Source of the DNA: Sclerotiophoma versabilis
Taxonomy: Eukaryota > Ascomycota > Dothideomycetes > Pleosporales > Didymellaceae
Assembly: GCA_012274445.1 (NCBI GenBank)
Contig: JAAROD010000054.1
Location: 248,001-312,000 of the forward strand
Length of the DNA stretch: 64,000 nucleotides
Direction: 5' to 3'
Positions within the stretch are counted from its first letter, which is position 1; each line of letters starts with the position of its first letter. Under the pieces are notes generated by a model that made no database searches, was not told the origin of the DNA, and saw only the letters and a program-made list of their open reading frames with translations. Both the position numbers and the translations under genes were made by a program. Below, one piece after another: positions 21,682-32,687 of the stretch.

Positions 21682-24617
21682 CGCGAACTACTGAGTATTA
21701 GCATACTTGCCAAAACCTAGTTCTGGCGTAAGTCGGTGAAGGAACACGCGAAGAACAGCCGAATCAGTGTCGGAGCTATGATGCTAGTGTCACGCTTATC
21801 TGGCGCGCATCCACGTGATGCAACTTTACCTCTTTGGCCACCTCCATTGTGTCGCCACTTCGTCGGTCAGATCTGGTAATGCATGATGACATCCAAGATG
21901 CACGATTGTTGCGAGATACCGAGACAACTACCCCAATGACAACTTGATTGCGTGATGCCGACATCGAAGACTCAATTGCCAAGGGCGCTGTCACAGCCGC
22001 TGCAATCGGCCTGCTCAGGTGAGCATTCGCAGTGTCGTCATCGTCGGATGTTTGTTTCGTCCGAGGACGTTTACCAGTCATGAGAAGATTGGGGCTGAGG
22101 GAATTGACCGGTGGTCGTTTACAAATCATGATTTGGGCGACTGCTCACCCATCCGACACGGATATGCTCGCAAACACAGTCAGCAGTCATCGGTTCCGGC
22201 CCTGGCCCTGAGTTGCGGGGGTGAGCATCAATCAATAGATGAGCCGGCTGCCACAGTGATACAAGGCGTCCTCTGGAACGCTAGATTGACGACATTGTCC
22301 ATGTGGAAATGACAGGATCGCAGCTGATAATACGAACATAGGGGTCTGGACAGGAGATCCTGCAGTCGAAGCAGATGAGCGGCAGGCTGAGAGGCCGCTG
22401 CAGGGTCCCCAAGATGTTGCAACCTGCACAGCTTGGGGAACGAATGACAGGGTCGTCTGGCGCGATTGGCCTATCAGCAGACGCAATGGCAACGTGCCCA
22501 GGCGTGCAGATCGCGGATGCAAAGGTGTCGCGCATACCCAGGTTTGTCTCCCACTTGAAGCACGGCAGTCACGGCTCGAGAGGGCCGGATTGTCGTATCG
22601 AGTTCCTGCGACACTTTCACGATTGATATGATCGGGCCCAAAGCGGTGCGTTGCGGGTGGATTGCCCGTATCGATAAGCGCTCACGACCACTGCCCCTCA
22701 GCTGGCCTTGCAGTCGCAGGGTCGCAATTGAGGGGTATGGCGACAAGATGAAAGCCAGCTAGCAGACGGTGATTGGCGGCTTTGCTTGACCAAATTGGGA
22801 CCGACAGCTTCGGCAACAGCGCGAAGAGAGCCTAACTTCGCAGAACAAGGTGGAGAGACGAAGAGGGGTCACATTCTCTTATCGTACTGTGGGGTGATAA
22901 GGATCCCCGTAAACATCCTTGTGGACATCTGCGGTCTGTGCCGGGCTGCCAAAGATGGTGTGCCAGAGTGAGATGAACAGCGACTCGTGACCTGCTTCTT
23001 CAGGGAATCGCGGGCGATGCGTGAACCGCCCCCAGTCGACGTCGCAGAAGACGGGTGTTTCGCCCTTGTTGACCAGCTGGATCTGGCGACTTTCACATGC
23101 CAAATGACGAGATGGGTGTGTGTCCCGTGAACAATCATGCTGGCAATTGAGCAATTGCATTGCTGAGCGACGACAGATGGGCAACTGACACAGACCGTGT
23201 GTGGCACATCGTTTCGCTGCAAGACATATCGTCCTGACATTAAACCCTGTAGAGCGCTGATTGCAGCCCCGTGGCTGAGCGACGACCACATCCAGGTTCG
23301 ATACTGGGTATTGTGGTAGAAGCCGGATCACAGGACCTCCAGCCATCGGTCGAAATGAGATCAGACGGTCGCGCAGGCTGGCGGCACCTTCGGCCAGCGC
23401 CGCTGCGGGATTGCGGTGTGCGAGAACTCTGCAAAGGAAGTTCTCGCTAGACCGCCACTGGCGGTAGGCAGGTGGAGTGAAAGTAATTGGGCTTCTCACA
23501 CCCCGGCAAGTCGAGCGGTGGTTTGTCAATGGCGCAAAAGACTGCATGAACATGAAAGAGCAGTTGCTCTGGAATGTAGAGCGAGTGTGGGACCATCATC
23601 TTGCATGATGGCGGTCAGCCTGCTCGAAAGAACGGTGCTTGTAGCGTGCAATTCAAACAGACGCCAGGCAACTTGAATTGGAGACCGGGAATCTAGAGCA
23701 GACGCGCGACGTAAATAGGGAGCATTGGTAGGTAGCCTGCCGGCGGGCAGCAGGCAGTGCTGTGACACGTAAACGCTGAACTTGGCGAGGATCTGGCGCC
23801 CAATGGCAAAGAACCAAGTCGCGCAGGACTCGTAACGGCTGGCGAAACTCAATTGAATGCTCGACAGCGACGCAAAACGCGGTTTCAGAGCAAGTGAAGC
23901 GTGATGGCTGACGTTGAGTCGTGGTGGTTGTCGTTCGGGCGCTGCACGCACCGACAAAGGAAACTAGCCGTGTTCGTTAGGCAAGAGCGCCCGAGCGTCG
24001 CCCCAGGAGGGAGCGACCCAGCGCGTCGCAAACAGTACCAAGCCTAACAGTGACTCAATCCTTTCTGACAGCGACCCCCATTGCGCACGCTTGCTAGCCC
24101 TGGTCACACACCTGCAATTGGGCATCCCTATTCGCCGCCCTTCCACGGCCGTGAATGCGAATGATGATGCCTGAAGGGGACCATGGCACGCGCGCCAACC
24201 ACACACCCTCTTTGTTCGCCGCGGTGGGCGGCAGTGTCTCAGAGGACGAATGACTCTCCTTGTCACAGCCTAACAGGATAGGTATTGTCTTATAAGCCAG
24301 CCTGCCCCGTGGTTTCTTAAAAAGTTTCCGCTGGTTCTGCACCCTCTCGTCCTATCTCCGTTCCTCTCGTCAGATGGTGTAAGCAGCAATTCGCCGGTCA
24401 ATTGGATTCCACCGCGTTCCACGATTCAACGAGCCATATCACTGCCTGCTTCGCCACCCATTGTAGCCAACACACCCAGCGTCCAATTCGCCAATCATCA
24501 CTCAACCATAGTTCAGACTACCCTTACGCACTCAGACCCTGCTGCCTAAATCCGACTATAAAACCCTTGACGCCCCAATTGCACCCAGCAAACTTTGTGT
24601 TCCTGGCCCTACGAATA
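21682..24617. other. Gene-poor block
   Basis: About 2.9 kb without a supported gene. The longest open frame (minus strand, 22879-23553, 224 codons) begins with a non-ATG codon in the six-frame reading, overlaps a second frame and lacks any recognisable motif. A TATAAG at 24290-24295 may serve the SWIRM gene, about 330 bp downstream. I see no transposase or reverse-transcriptase residues. Confidence 0.5.
24290..24295 (+). promoter_or_regulatory. Candidate TATA box of SWIRM gene
   Basis: TATAAG about 330 bp before the ATG at 24618, followed by a pyrimidine-rich stretch as often seen in fungal promoters. Confidence 0.3.
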
Positions 24618-25754
24618 ATGGCAAGCCCAATGAACAAATCAACACCGACCAACCGCCTCACAGTTTCTTCGCTCCTTTCCCCACCGGAAATGGAGCGTTC
24701 CAACTCTTTCGGCTTTGCAATGCCCCCAGTGGCCCTGCAATACCCCAAAGCCGACCCCAGCCCCAGCACACAATACCATCTTCCGCAGCTCCCAATGTTC
24801 AAGATGCCTGCGTACGCCTCGCCGCCAATTTCGCCATTTGATACACAATCTCAGAAGGAGAACATGGACAATGCCAGCGAGCAAGGCACATTGGACCCCC
24901 CACTGTTCCGCAGGGAGTCAACAACAGATGCTCTTGCTCCGGATGTGCCCTTGTTCTCGTCTCAGCCGTCGTCGCAGGAGGTCATTACTCAGCACATGCA
25001 AACCACCAACTACGCACAGCTACGAACTAAGCCAGCGGAAGAGGATTACAAACTCATCGCCCAGTTCCAGGCAACAGTATTCAACCAGGCCCTCAAGAAC
25101 CGAACTGCATACAACACATGGCGCGCACAAGAGCGCAAATTTGAGGAGCGCTACAGCAAGCCCGCTGTTCAAGCTGGTGGGATTCAGAAGCGTCCTTTGC
25201 CTAAGAAGCTCGCACCTGCACCAGCTCCTCGATCACGTCAGCCCAAGGTTGCCTTGGCCAAGGTCGCCCCTCGTCCTGCTCGTGAACCCAAGCCTAAACG
25301 CACACCTAAGGCTCAGATTCATAATTCCTTTGAGGAGCACATTGGTAGCGTTTCGCCCAAGGCTGCGCGCCCGACGACCACTCGTGATGACCTCGACTAC
25401 AACGCCATTCCCGACTACTCCCCGCCTCTTGAAACGCTCGTGGGTAACGAGAAGAAGCTGAAGGCTGAGTGGAAGGGCAACAAGCTTGACCTTTCCACAG
25501 ACGCCGATGGCCACCTCCTGCACGAAGCTGAGCTCGAGCTCGCTTCCACTCTCCGGCTCAGCTGCGCCACCTACCTTTGCAGCAAGCGACGCGTCTTCCA
25601 AGCTCGCATCAACGCTTTGAAGATCGGCAAGGAATTCCGCAGGACTGATGCGCAGCAAGCCTGCAAGATCGACGTCAACAAGGCCAGCAAGCTCTGGCAA
25701 GCCTATGACAAAGTAGGTTGGTTCGACGCCGAGTACTTTCGTCAGTACCTCTAG
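24618..25754 (+). CDS. SWIRM-domain protein
   Basis: Single exon, 378 residues from the ATG at 24618; the frame is open upstream to 24402 but without an ATG. The first 290 residues are disordered, rich in proline, serine, lysine and alanine, including a KR-rich stretch. The C-terminal 85 residues form a SWIRM domain (ELELASTLRLSCATYL..KRRVF..LKIGKEFRRTDAQQACKID..KASKLWQAYDKVGWF), a helical fold that binds DNA or histone tails. A lone C-terminal SWIRM resembles yeast Fun19/YOR338W and the fission yeast Laf proteins linked to histone deacetylase complexes. That functional link is inference from architecture. No intron is needed. Confidence 0.85.
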   Translation: MASPMNKSTPTNRLTVSSLLSPPEMERSNSFGFAMPPVALQYPKADPSPSTQYHLPQLPMFKMPAYASPPISPFDTQSQKENMDNASEQGTLDPPLFRRESTTDALAPDVPLFSSQPSSQEVITQHMQTTNYAQLRTKPAEEDYKLIAQFQATVFNQALKNRTAYNTWRAQERKFEERYSKPAVQAGGIQKRPLPKKLAPAPAPRSRQPKVALAKVAPRPAREPKPKRTPKAQIHNSFEEHIGSVSPKAARPTTTRDDLDYNAIPDYSPPLETLVGNEKKLKAEWKGNKLDLSTDADGHLLHEAELELASTLRLSCATYLCSKRRVFQARINALKIGKEFRRTDAQQACKIDVNKASKLWQAYDKVGWFDAEYFRQYL

Positions 25755-26546
25755 CTGCACTTGGTGACTGTTTGCCTGTTGTTTGCCTGTTGTTTACCTT
25801 TACCCCTGTCTTGAGTGCCTTGGAAGGAATCCAAGGGCGGCAGAGCATGATTTGTTATGACTTGGGTTTTGCATAGGGAGTTCAGGATTTGTTTCTTCGG
25901 GGGCACGCTGACGACTGGCTTCGGCATGACGGAGTTGGGCACAAGGATCCCCTCTTTGACGAAGGCGTTATTGATTTTTCGGACATGGCATGGATAGGTT
26001 GGCCCGGACTGGATCGGTGCCTTGACCTCGGCGTTTGTTGAATATTCGCATGGTTTTCCTTTGTCTGCATGATGCGATACCCCCCTCCACAACATACCGT
26101 TGTAGTCCGCCTGTGGACCCTGAGCTGTCAACAGATAGTGCTAGAACAGCAACGCATGCTTTTCACAACCTTGAAACGGCGCAGCCTTGGCACATGCACT
26201 GCTCGACGTGACTGTGCGCAGCGATTGCGCCGAGTGCATGGTTTCTCTTGACGATCGTAAAGTTATCGACTCGGGGGGCACTCGAGCGTGCTGGGCCCGC
26301 TGACCTCATGCACGGCAGCGAGCGAGCGTTGGCGGTGGGTCGCAGTCGCGGTCGCGGTGGGCGGGCGGCGGGCTGCGGGGACTTGCCAGATCCATGCCCG
26401 TGCCTGTGGCTAATTTGGGAATGGGGCTCGGCGAGCTGCAACATTTGGTCCGCCGCGTCCGCGAGCAACGTCGTCAGCGCTCGACCGCACCACCGCGACT
26501 TTTGCACCCACGCCTGCCGCTGCGGAACAGCGCGGATTTGCCCGAC
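25755..26546. other. Intergenic, SWIRM to CDC50-like gene
   Basis: 792 bp. The right half is very GC-rich with GGTCGCGGTGGGCGG-type sequence just before the CDC50-like start. The CDC50 frame is open back to an ATG at 26394, a possible alternative start, but those residues look unconserved. Confidence 0.5.
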
Positions 26547-28084
26547 ATGTCGCAGACACAGCAGATGGAGGCCAGCGACTCCATATCCAGCCAGGACCCG
26601 AGCCGCGACGAGGCCAAGAAGACGAAGAGCAAACGGCCCCCGAGTAAGCGTGGACGGCGGGCGCGCAGAGAGGCGATACTGACGCATGCACAGACACTGC
26701 GTTCCGACAGCAGCGATTGAAGGCGTGGCAGTACGTGTGCAGCGAGAGTACATGGCCTGGACAGCGACACTGACCGCGCGGCGACAGGCCCATCTTAACC
26801 CCCAAGACCGTCCTTCCGCTCTTCTTCATCGTCGGCATCATCTTCGCCCCCATCGGCGGCCTTTTGCTCTATGCCAGCTCGCTGGTAAGACGCGGCGCCG
26901 CATGTCGACTGACAGACCGCTGACAGCCGCGCCAGGTCCAGGAGATCTCCATCGACTACACCAACTGCAACAGCTCCGCACCCCTCACAGATGCCATTTT
27001 CAACGCCTCGGCCGAGAGCACACTCGCAGACATCCCCTCGGGCCATGTGTCGGCAACCTTCAAGACGGCCGTCAAGTCGCAGCCGCAGTGGGGCAAGGCT
27101 TGGGAGAACTTCACATGGCCCTCGGGCAGGGTCCAAAACACCAGTGTGTGCATCCTCAGCTTCGAGATTCCCAACGACATCCAGCCGCCCATTCTCTTCT
27201 ACTACCGCCTCACCAACTTCTACCAAAACCACCGGCGCTACGTAAAGAGTGTCGACGTCGAGCAACTCAAGGGAACAGCCCGCTCCGTGGCCGACATTAA
27301 CTCCGGCGACTGCGGGCCCCTTGACGTAGTCGACAACAAGCCCTACTATCCCTGCGGTCTCATCGCCAATTCCATGTTCAACGACACCTTCACCAATCTG
27401 AACGCAACAAATCCGTCCCAGAACGAAAACAGCCCTAGTGTGTACAACATGACGACAGACGGCATCTCCTGGGCCCACGAGGGCGATCTCTACGGAAAGA
27501 CAAAGTACAAGCCGTCCGAGGTCGTTCCTCCACCTAATTGGCAGGAGCAGTACGTCAATGGAAGCTACGAGTCTTTGACCGACCTTCCAGATCTTCACAC
27601 GTGGGAGGCGTTCCAGGTTTGGATGAGGACAGCCGGTCTGCCCACGTTCAGTAAACTCGCCCAGCGCAATGACAACGATGTCTTAAGAGCGGGCACGTAC
27701 CGGCTGAAGATCTACGACCGTAAGTCTACCCGCCCACAAAGCACGTCAATTCGTGCCTCTTCTTAGCTCACATGTCTCTAGGCTTTCCGGTACAGGCATA
27801 CAGTGGCACCAAGTCCATCTTGATCTCCACGCGTACCGTTATGGGTGGCAAGAATCCGTTTTTGGGCATCGCGTACATTGTCGTTGGCGGCCTTTGCATC
27901 TTACTCGGTGCCGTGTTCCTTGCCGCTCATCTGATCAAGCCGAGGTCGGTTGCTCGCCACTTGTACCCAAGCAGTTCTAGATTGCTGACATCCATCTAGA
28001 AAACTCGGCGACCACACTTACCTTACCTGGAACAACGATCAACCTAGTACAGCGACGACTACCGGGCGGGCCGGTGGAGCATAG
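26547..28084 (+). CDS. CDC50/LEM3 family lipid-flippase subunit
   Basis: Six exons: 26547-26643, 26694-26730, 26788-26884, 26936-27719, 27782-27944 and 28000-28084. They give 420 residues with every phase consistent. The N-terminus carries a lysine-rich stretch and then NTAFRQQRLKAWQPILTPKTVLPLFF, the conserved entry into membrane segment 1 (about 52-76). A large lumenal domain follows, with YTNC, RYVKS, GDCGPLDVV and PYYPCGLIANSMFND plus several N-glycosylation sites. Membrane segment 2 lies near 365-392 (GIAYIVVGGLCILLGAVFL). Family members bind P4-ATPases and are needed for their exit from the ER and for phospholipid flipping. Which P4-ATPase it pairs with cannot be read from the sequence. 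Confidence 0.95.
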
Positions 28085-28667
28085 TAGCACGTATCGCCAC
28101 AACGTCTTTGTTGTCCGAGTGTTTAGTTTTCTTGCTTCCCTTTCTTCGCGATTTTATCGATTGACGAGTAAAGTCTGGGTCCTGGGCATTGTATGGATAT
28201 CATGAGGCTAAGATGGCCTGGAGTTTTGGTGTTTGAGCGAGAGACTGGAACATAGTCTATTCTGTTTGGTCAATACATGTCATACTCGACTGATATTCTA
28301 CCGCACTTGCAACTGACTAACCTGATACTCCAGGAAATAAGCTTCCTGTCAATGCTGTCAGACGGCGTGGTACTAAGACAAGTCTTACCATGAGGCCGCA
28401 TTCATCCTACCAACAGGGACCAGGCAAGAATCCAGACGGACATCAAGATAAACCGGGACGGACATTCTGGAACTTCAGGAATCCAGAACATATACAACAT
28501 ATTCAAGATGAAGAATAAAAGCCTCGTGGCTATCCTCCATATGCAACCACCACAGTAGTCCTGCGACTTACCTTCAGCACACTCATTCTCCTCAACAAGC
28601 AACTGTACCACAAGTTACTTCAGCAACTTCTTGCATTCCGTGCAACCCTCGCTACCCAACCGCTCAA
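28085..28667. other. Intergenic, promoter of M43 protease gene
   Basis: 583 bp between same-strand genes. Contains an A-rich GAATAAAAGCC about 155 bp before the protease start. No gene seen. Confidence 0.4.
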
Positions 28668-29573
28668 ATGCGCACCCCCTTCCTCCTTGCCTCGCTAGGC
28701 CTTCTAGCATCCGCCGCGGACCCCAACCCTTCCGATGCAGCAGGAAAACCTTTCGACTGCGGCACAGGCACCAAGTCCGCGGACCAATCTTACCTGGATA
28801 CTATCCAACAACTCCATGATGGCAAAGCCAAAGGCAGCCTTGCCGCTCGCGCCGCTGAGCTCGCAGCCCGTGACGATACCGTCAACATCCAAGCCGTCTT
28901 CCACATCGTCATGACCAACGCCGCCAAAGACTCCATCACCAACGCTATGCCCCAAGCGCAGTTGGACTCCCTGAATGCAGCCTACAACCCGTACAAGATC
29001 CATTTTGATCTGCAGAACGTGACATGGAATACCAACGACGCGTGGGCCGTAGGGAAAGGTGACGACGATAGCACTATGAAGAAGACGCTCCGTCAGGGTA
29101 CTTACGACACGCTCAACATCTATTTCCAAACCGACTTGGCAGGCGGTGTGCTGGGCAGGTGCACTTTACCTTCGGCCCTGGGACCCAATGGCAAAGACCC
29201 AAATACCTACGCCAACGACGGGTGCAACGTGAACGCCAACACAATGCCCGACGGGCTGATGGACGGCTTCAACAAGGGCAAGACCGCCGTGCATGAGACG
29301 GGGCACTGGCTGGGTCTTTTGCACACCTTCGAGGGTTACTCGTGCGATGGCCCTGGCGACTACATCGACGACACCCCCGTCGAGAGCACTGCGACTGACG
29401 GCTGCCCCACGGATCCCAAGAAGCAGAGTTGCCCTGCTCAGCAGAAGCCTGGCGAGAGCGATCCCATCCACAACTACATGGATTACTCTATCGACGACTG
29501 CTACGAGGGCTTCACAGATCTGCAGGTGCAGCGCATGAAGAGCATGTGGGGCATGTTCCGAGATGGAAACTAG
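28668..29573 (+). CDS. Secreted M43 (pappalysin-like) metalloprotease
   Basis: Single exon, 301 residues. An N-terminal signal peptide (MRTPFLLASLGLLASA) is followed by a propeptide-like stretch with RAAELAARDD. The catalytic zinc motif is HETGHWLGLLH (H209, E210, H213, H219), and a Met-turn NYMDYS sits at 270-273. Paired cysteines (GRCTL, DGCNVN, YSCDG, DGCPTD, QSCPA, DDCYEG) suggest a disulfide-rich extracellular enzyme. The extended HExxHxxGxxH with this Met-turn fits the MEROPS M43B family, zinc endopeptidases secreted by many fungi. The substrate is not evident; roles in nutrition or host interaction are inference. Confidence 0.93.
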   Translation: MRTPFLLASLGLLASAADPNPSDAAGKPFDCGTGTKSADQSYLDTIQQLHDGKAKGSLAARAAELAARDDTVNIQAVFHIVMTNAAKDSITNAMPQAQLDSLNAAYNPYKIHFDLQNVTWNTNDAWAVGKGDDDSTMKKTLRQGTYDTLNIYFQTDLAGGVLGRCTLPSALGPNGKDPNTYANDGCNVNANTMPDGLMDGFNKGKTAVHETGHWLGLLHTFEGYSCDGPGDYIDDTPVESTATDGCPTDPKKQSCPAQQKPGESDPIHNYMDYSIDDCYEGFTDLQVQRMKSMWGMFRDGN

Positions 29574-30913
29574 CAGACCAAAGGTATTACGTTCGAGATA
29601 CGAAGGTGGTGGTGGTGTGGTGGAGCGAGTTTGATGAGTTTGTTTGTGTATATTTTACTGCTTTCGCGTGGTTAGACTGGATTTGCACATATTGGCTTTT
29701 CGCGTTGCTTCTCGGAGTTATGTATATGTATTGCTAGTTTCCTTTCATGAATAGGATGTATTTGCTTTAGCGGTGAACCTACCTTTTGCACTGCTTGACC
29801 TGATCTTGGGAAGCTCACACAATCACCCAGGCCGAACAATGACAAAGGTTCTCAAGGCAAACAATGTATTCTCACACTGTTCGTCGAGTCTTTGACATTC
29901 CTGTAGCATTTTCATGTCGTCAAGACCGTTCTTGTGTTACCTCACCTAGCTTCTTTCCTTCGGATAGCATTCCGGGCCTTTTGCATCTCCCTCGTGCCTT
30001 CTCCGTTAGCACCAATCCTTCCCGCACCGTGACCAGGTCAACGGCGTCTGCTTTGGATGGCCCGCAGCCACCCACGACGTCAGGGTCCAATAGTGGACCT
30101 GCCAATCTAGATTCAAAAGTCCAGCCTATGTCTAGCCCTACAGCCTGAAACCTCTGTGGAACCAACAGCCTCGCCCTCTGTAGGGCAAGACACTGATCCG
30201 CCTTGCGAAGGCCCAGCTTTTAGGACACAGCTATGCTGACGCTAGTTGACTCAACGAAGAAATCCGGGATCTTGCATGCTTAGATGGATCTGCCGATGCA
30301 TGGAGAATAATGCGAAGCTGCCGCACGCAGTTCTTTGTTCCGGATGCGGAAACCGCAGTCTTGCATGTGAACGCAAGCAACACCATCCATCGGTAAGGAA
30401 CAATAGAAAAGCGGGACCGTTTGTCAGCTCAGAAATTACATGTGCTCTACATGTCGGGGCCATCCTACCTAACTCATCAACACTGCGAAGAAGTTGCGAA
30501 GCCCTTGAACTGAGGACTCTGTTGCGCAGGAAGTCAATTTCCCAAGCAACCTCACTGCACCGTAGTCTTACAACCCCCAACACCTCCTCTTCGGGACATT
30601 GGCACATCAACAAACAAACCCGCCCGCTGCCACCATCAACACCCCGTTGGCTCTCCCTTCCACACGCTTCCACCCAGCGAAGCCCAACACCAGCCCACAC
30701 CATCAACAAAGACCCGGCCTATCCAGCAAACAAGCCATCATCTAAATGCAGTTCTCGCGCATTTCAACACCATCTACCGCCTCAAAACCCCCCTCAGCTC
30801 TGCGCTACATTCTAATCCTCCTAAAAGCCCGTCCAACGCCACAAGACATAGTGTGCCTGTGCAGCTACACGTCTCGGAACAGCGTTGCGCCGCCGCCCTA
30901 CACGCCCTGAGCC
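29574..30913. other. Intergenic, no gene supported
   Basis: 1.34 kb. An open frame at 30246-30815 lacks motifs and consists largely of proline/serine/histidine repeats of no clear kind. The last 300 bp are pyrimidine-rich and probably belong to the promoter and leader of the next gene. Confidence 0.45.
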
Positions 30914-31297
30914 ATGGAGACCAACATGTTGAACATGACTTCCACTCTCATTAAACGGAGGGAGGAGGATCCGCACTGGGCCTTTGCGACGTTGGTCCAC
31001 ATCGATACCTGGTGCGGGAGCACATGCCATGTGCTACTGCGCTATGTTCTGCGCTTCCTGCTCATTCTTGCCCTGGCTAGTACCTTTTCAATCATCTTTG
31101 TGCGAGCTCTCGATTCGAAGCGCCGTGCTGGGCTCAAGAGATGGTCTGGTCTGGCTAGTGCGAGCCGTATGCTGGGCAAGAACGGGTTGGAGTCGGTGCC
31201 TGGAATGTCCAGAGGTGCGGACATGTGCGCGAAGACAGGGAAAGAAACGACGACGTTGAGTGGTCCAGACGTGAAGGACTCTTGCGTCGTTATGTAG
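30914..31297 (+). CDS. Small membrane protein ending in a CaaX box
   Basis: Single exon, 127 residues, ATG at 30914. One strongly hydrophobic segment near residues 40-63 (HVLLRYVLRFLLILALASTFSIIFV) is followed by a basic stretch (DSKRRAGLKRW). The last four residues are CVVM, a perfect CaaX motif; methionine in the last position is typical for farnesylation. There is no N-terminal signal peptide. I do not recognise a family. The gene could be a lineage-specific protein anchored in a membrane by both a helix and a lipid. A chance frame cannot be excluded without homologues. Confidence 0.5.
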   Translation: METNMLNMTSTLIKRREEDPHWAFATLVHIDTWCGSTCHVLLRYVLRFLLILALASTFSIIFVRALDSKRRAGLKRWSGLASASRMLGKNGLESVPGMSRGADMCAKTGKETTTLSGPDVKDSCVVM

Positions 31298-31703
31298 TGT
31301 GTCAGTGTCGATGATATTCTGTAGCAGAATCAATATTCATCTTCATCCTTTGACAAATCATTCGCAGAATTACAGGAAAGAGAAAACAAGCCCACGGTTT
31401 AGTAGATACAAAAAGCACAACAAAATTCTCGAACCGGTTCGGATTGTTAAGCTGTTGATAAGCCATCCATGGTAACAGTCGAATACGCTGTCAATTACGC
31501 ATAGATCATTCGGGTGTTGATATGAGATGTTTTTCATAAGATTGCATACAAGGACAAGGAACAGGCAAGGGTGAACAACGCACAAAGCGATAGACGAAGA
31601 GTATAAGAGTGAATATGTACAGAGAAGTAGTCTAACGTTTTAGGCCGTTATGTGAATACAAACAGGAACCTAACATCCGCTCTGTCCAAATGAAACATCA
31701 GAC
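31298..31703. other. Convergent gap with a 12-bp palindrome
   Basis: 406 bp between the CaaX gene and the But2 gene 3' end. Holds the perfect palindrome CGAACCGGTTCG (31430-31441). Otherwise nothing seen. Confidence 0.5.
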
Positions 31704-32568
31704 TCAAGACACCGACATAAACAGACCTAGCGGTGGTGTGGTCATCTGGAAGAAGTCCATGGTAAGACCTCCAATGGACTCGATTTGATATGCGACCCTT
31801 TGGCCTGCCGCGCAAGGAACACTTGCAATGTTGTATTGGTTGGCAGGTTCGATAGATGGCACCCATCCAACAATAGAGCCGTTGACATCGTTTGCACTGA
31901 TCTCTGCTGAAGCAGCTTGTTGACTAACGCTGGATACAACCATACCACCTGGCGATCGAGTTTTAACAGGGGACATGTCAGGCCAAGGGAAGGCCGGTGG
32001 GCATGTGAAAAGCCAGATTACAAGTCTTGCCTTGATTTTCGGGGCGAACATCGAAGACGAAAACAGTAGACATGGTTGGTGATAGTTGTGCAACATAGCC
32101 ATTGCCAATGATCTTGGACAGGTCAGCCTTGTTAACAGGCACAATCAAATTCGGGACTTCGAAAGGACCTTGCAGGCCGACGGAACTGCTGGACTTTGGA
32201 AGGGATTCTACTGCCAATCGAGACTGAGAGGAGGCTGCAATAGGCGCAAGTGAAGTCGGTGCTGGGTTATTTGATGTGATCCTAGGAGCAGTGGCGACAT
32301 TGGGTTCGGCTGTTGAAGAACTTCTTACTATTACATCGTTAGCATGTGTTTCACACTTTCACCAATCACCACAAGAGGTACTTGGCCAGTTGAAGCCTCC
32401 CAAGCTGCTCTGGTTGCTCGCTGCGCCCACGTTACTGCTACCGGTTGCCGTCTGCAACAAGAGAGTCCGCTTCGCATTGACATTGCCCGTGCAATCCAAC
32501 CTGAAGGCTTTGCAGCCCAGGCAAGACAGTGTACAGGCAGATGCTTTGTGCGAGGACAGTTGCAACAT
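31704..32568 (-). CDS. But2-domain protein, reading frame unresolved
   Basis: Two good blocks of a But2 (PF09792-type) C-terminal domain lie in different frames. Block 1 reads VPNLIVPVNKADLSKIIGNG..STVFVFDVRPENQGKTCNLAFHMP, and block 2 reads IEPANQYNIASVPCAAGQ RVAYQIE..MDFFQMTTPPLGLF, with the stop at 31704. Upstream, a 54-nt intron (32381-32328) with GTACCT donor and TGCTAAC branch joins an exon starting at ATG 32568 in phase. Between the blocks the frame changes near 31995. This may be a 73-nt intron (32021-31949, GTAATC..CCAG, phase compatible) or a one-base frameshift, because the second frame also encodes plausible domain residues (FPWPDMSP). The start is uncertain: a hydrophobic signal-like segment (MFILSSALSPLLFALLA, from about 32671) lies in another frame. 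The family name comes from a ubiquitin-like-binding protein; its secreted fungal members are poorly understood. Confidence 0.5.
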
Positions 32569-32687
32569 GATTGGGCAACGGCCAACAGGTAGGAGAGCAC
32601 AGAAACGGCAAGCGACAGATTGGCAAGAAGAGCAAAGAGTAAGGGTGACAAGGCAGAGGACAGAATGAACATGGGTAAGTAACTTAC

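Noticed and set aside
22879..23553. 224-codon open frame on the minus strand
   Set aside because: No ATG at its six-frame start, overlaps another open frame on the same strand, and has no recognisable motif or repeated composition typical of a protein.
21682..24617. Degenerate transposon
   Set aside because: I looked for reverse transcriptase, integrase or transposase residues and for terminal repeats, and saw none by eye; a repeat-library search would be needed to be sure.
30246..30815. 189-codon open frame on the plus strand upstream of the CaaX gene
   Set aside because: Amino-acid content looks like translated promoter sequence (proline, histidine, serine runs); no domain seen.
31420..31445. 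Possible tRNA T-loop (GGTTCGAG on the minus strand)
   Set aside because: No matching acceptor stem, anticodon arm or A/B box spacing around it; it is part of a 12-bp palindrome.
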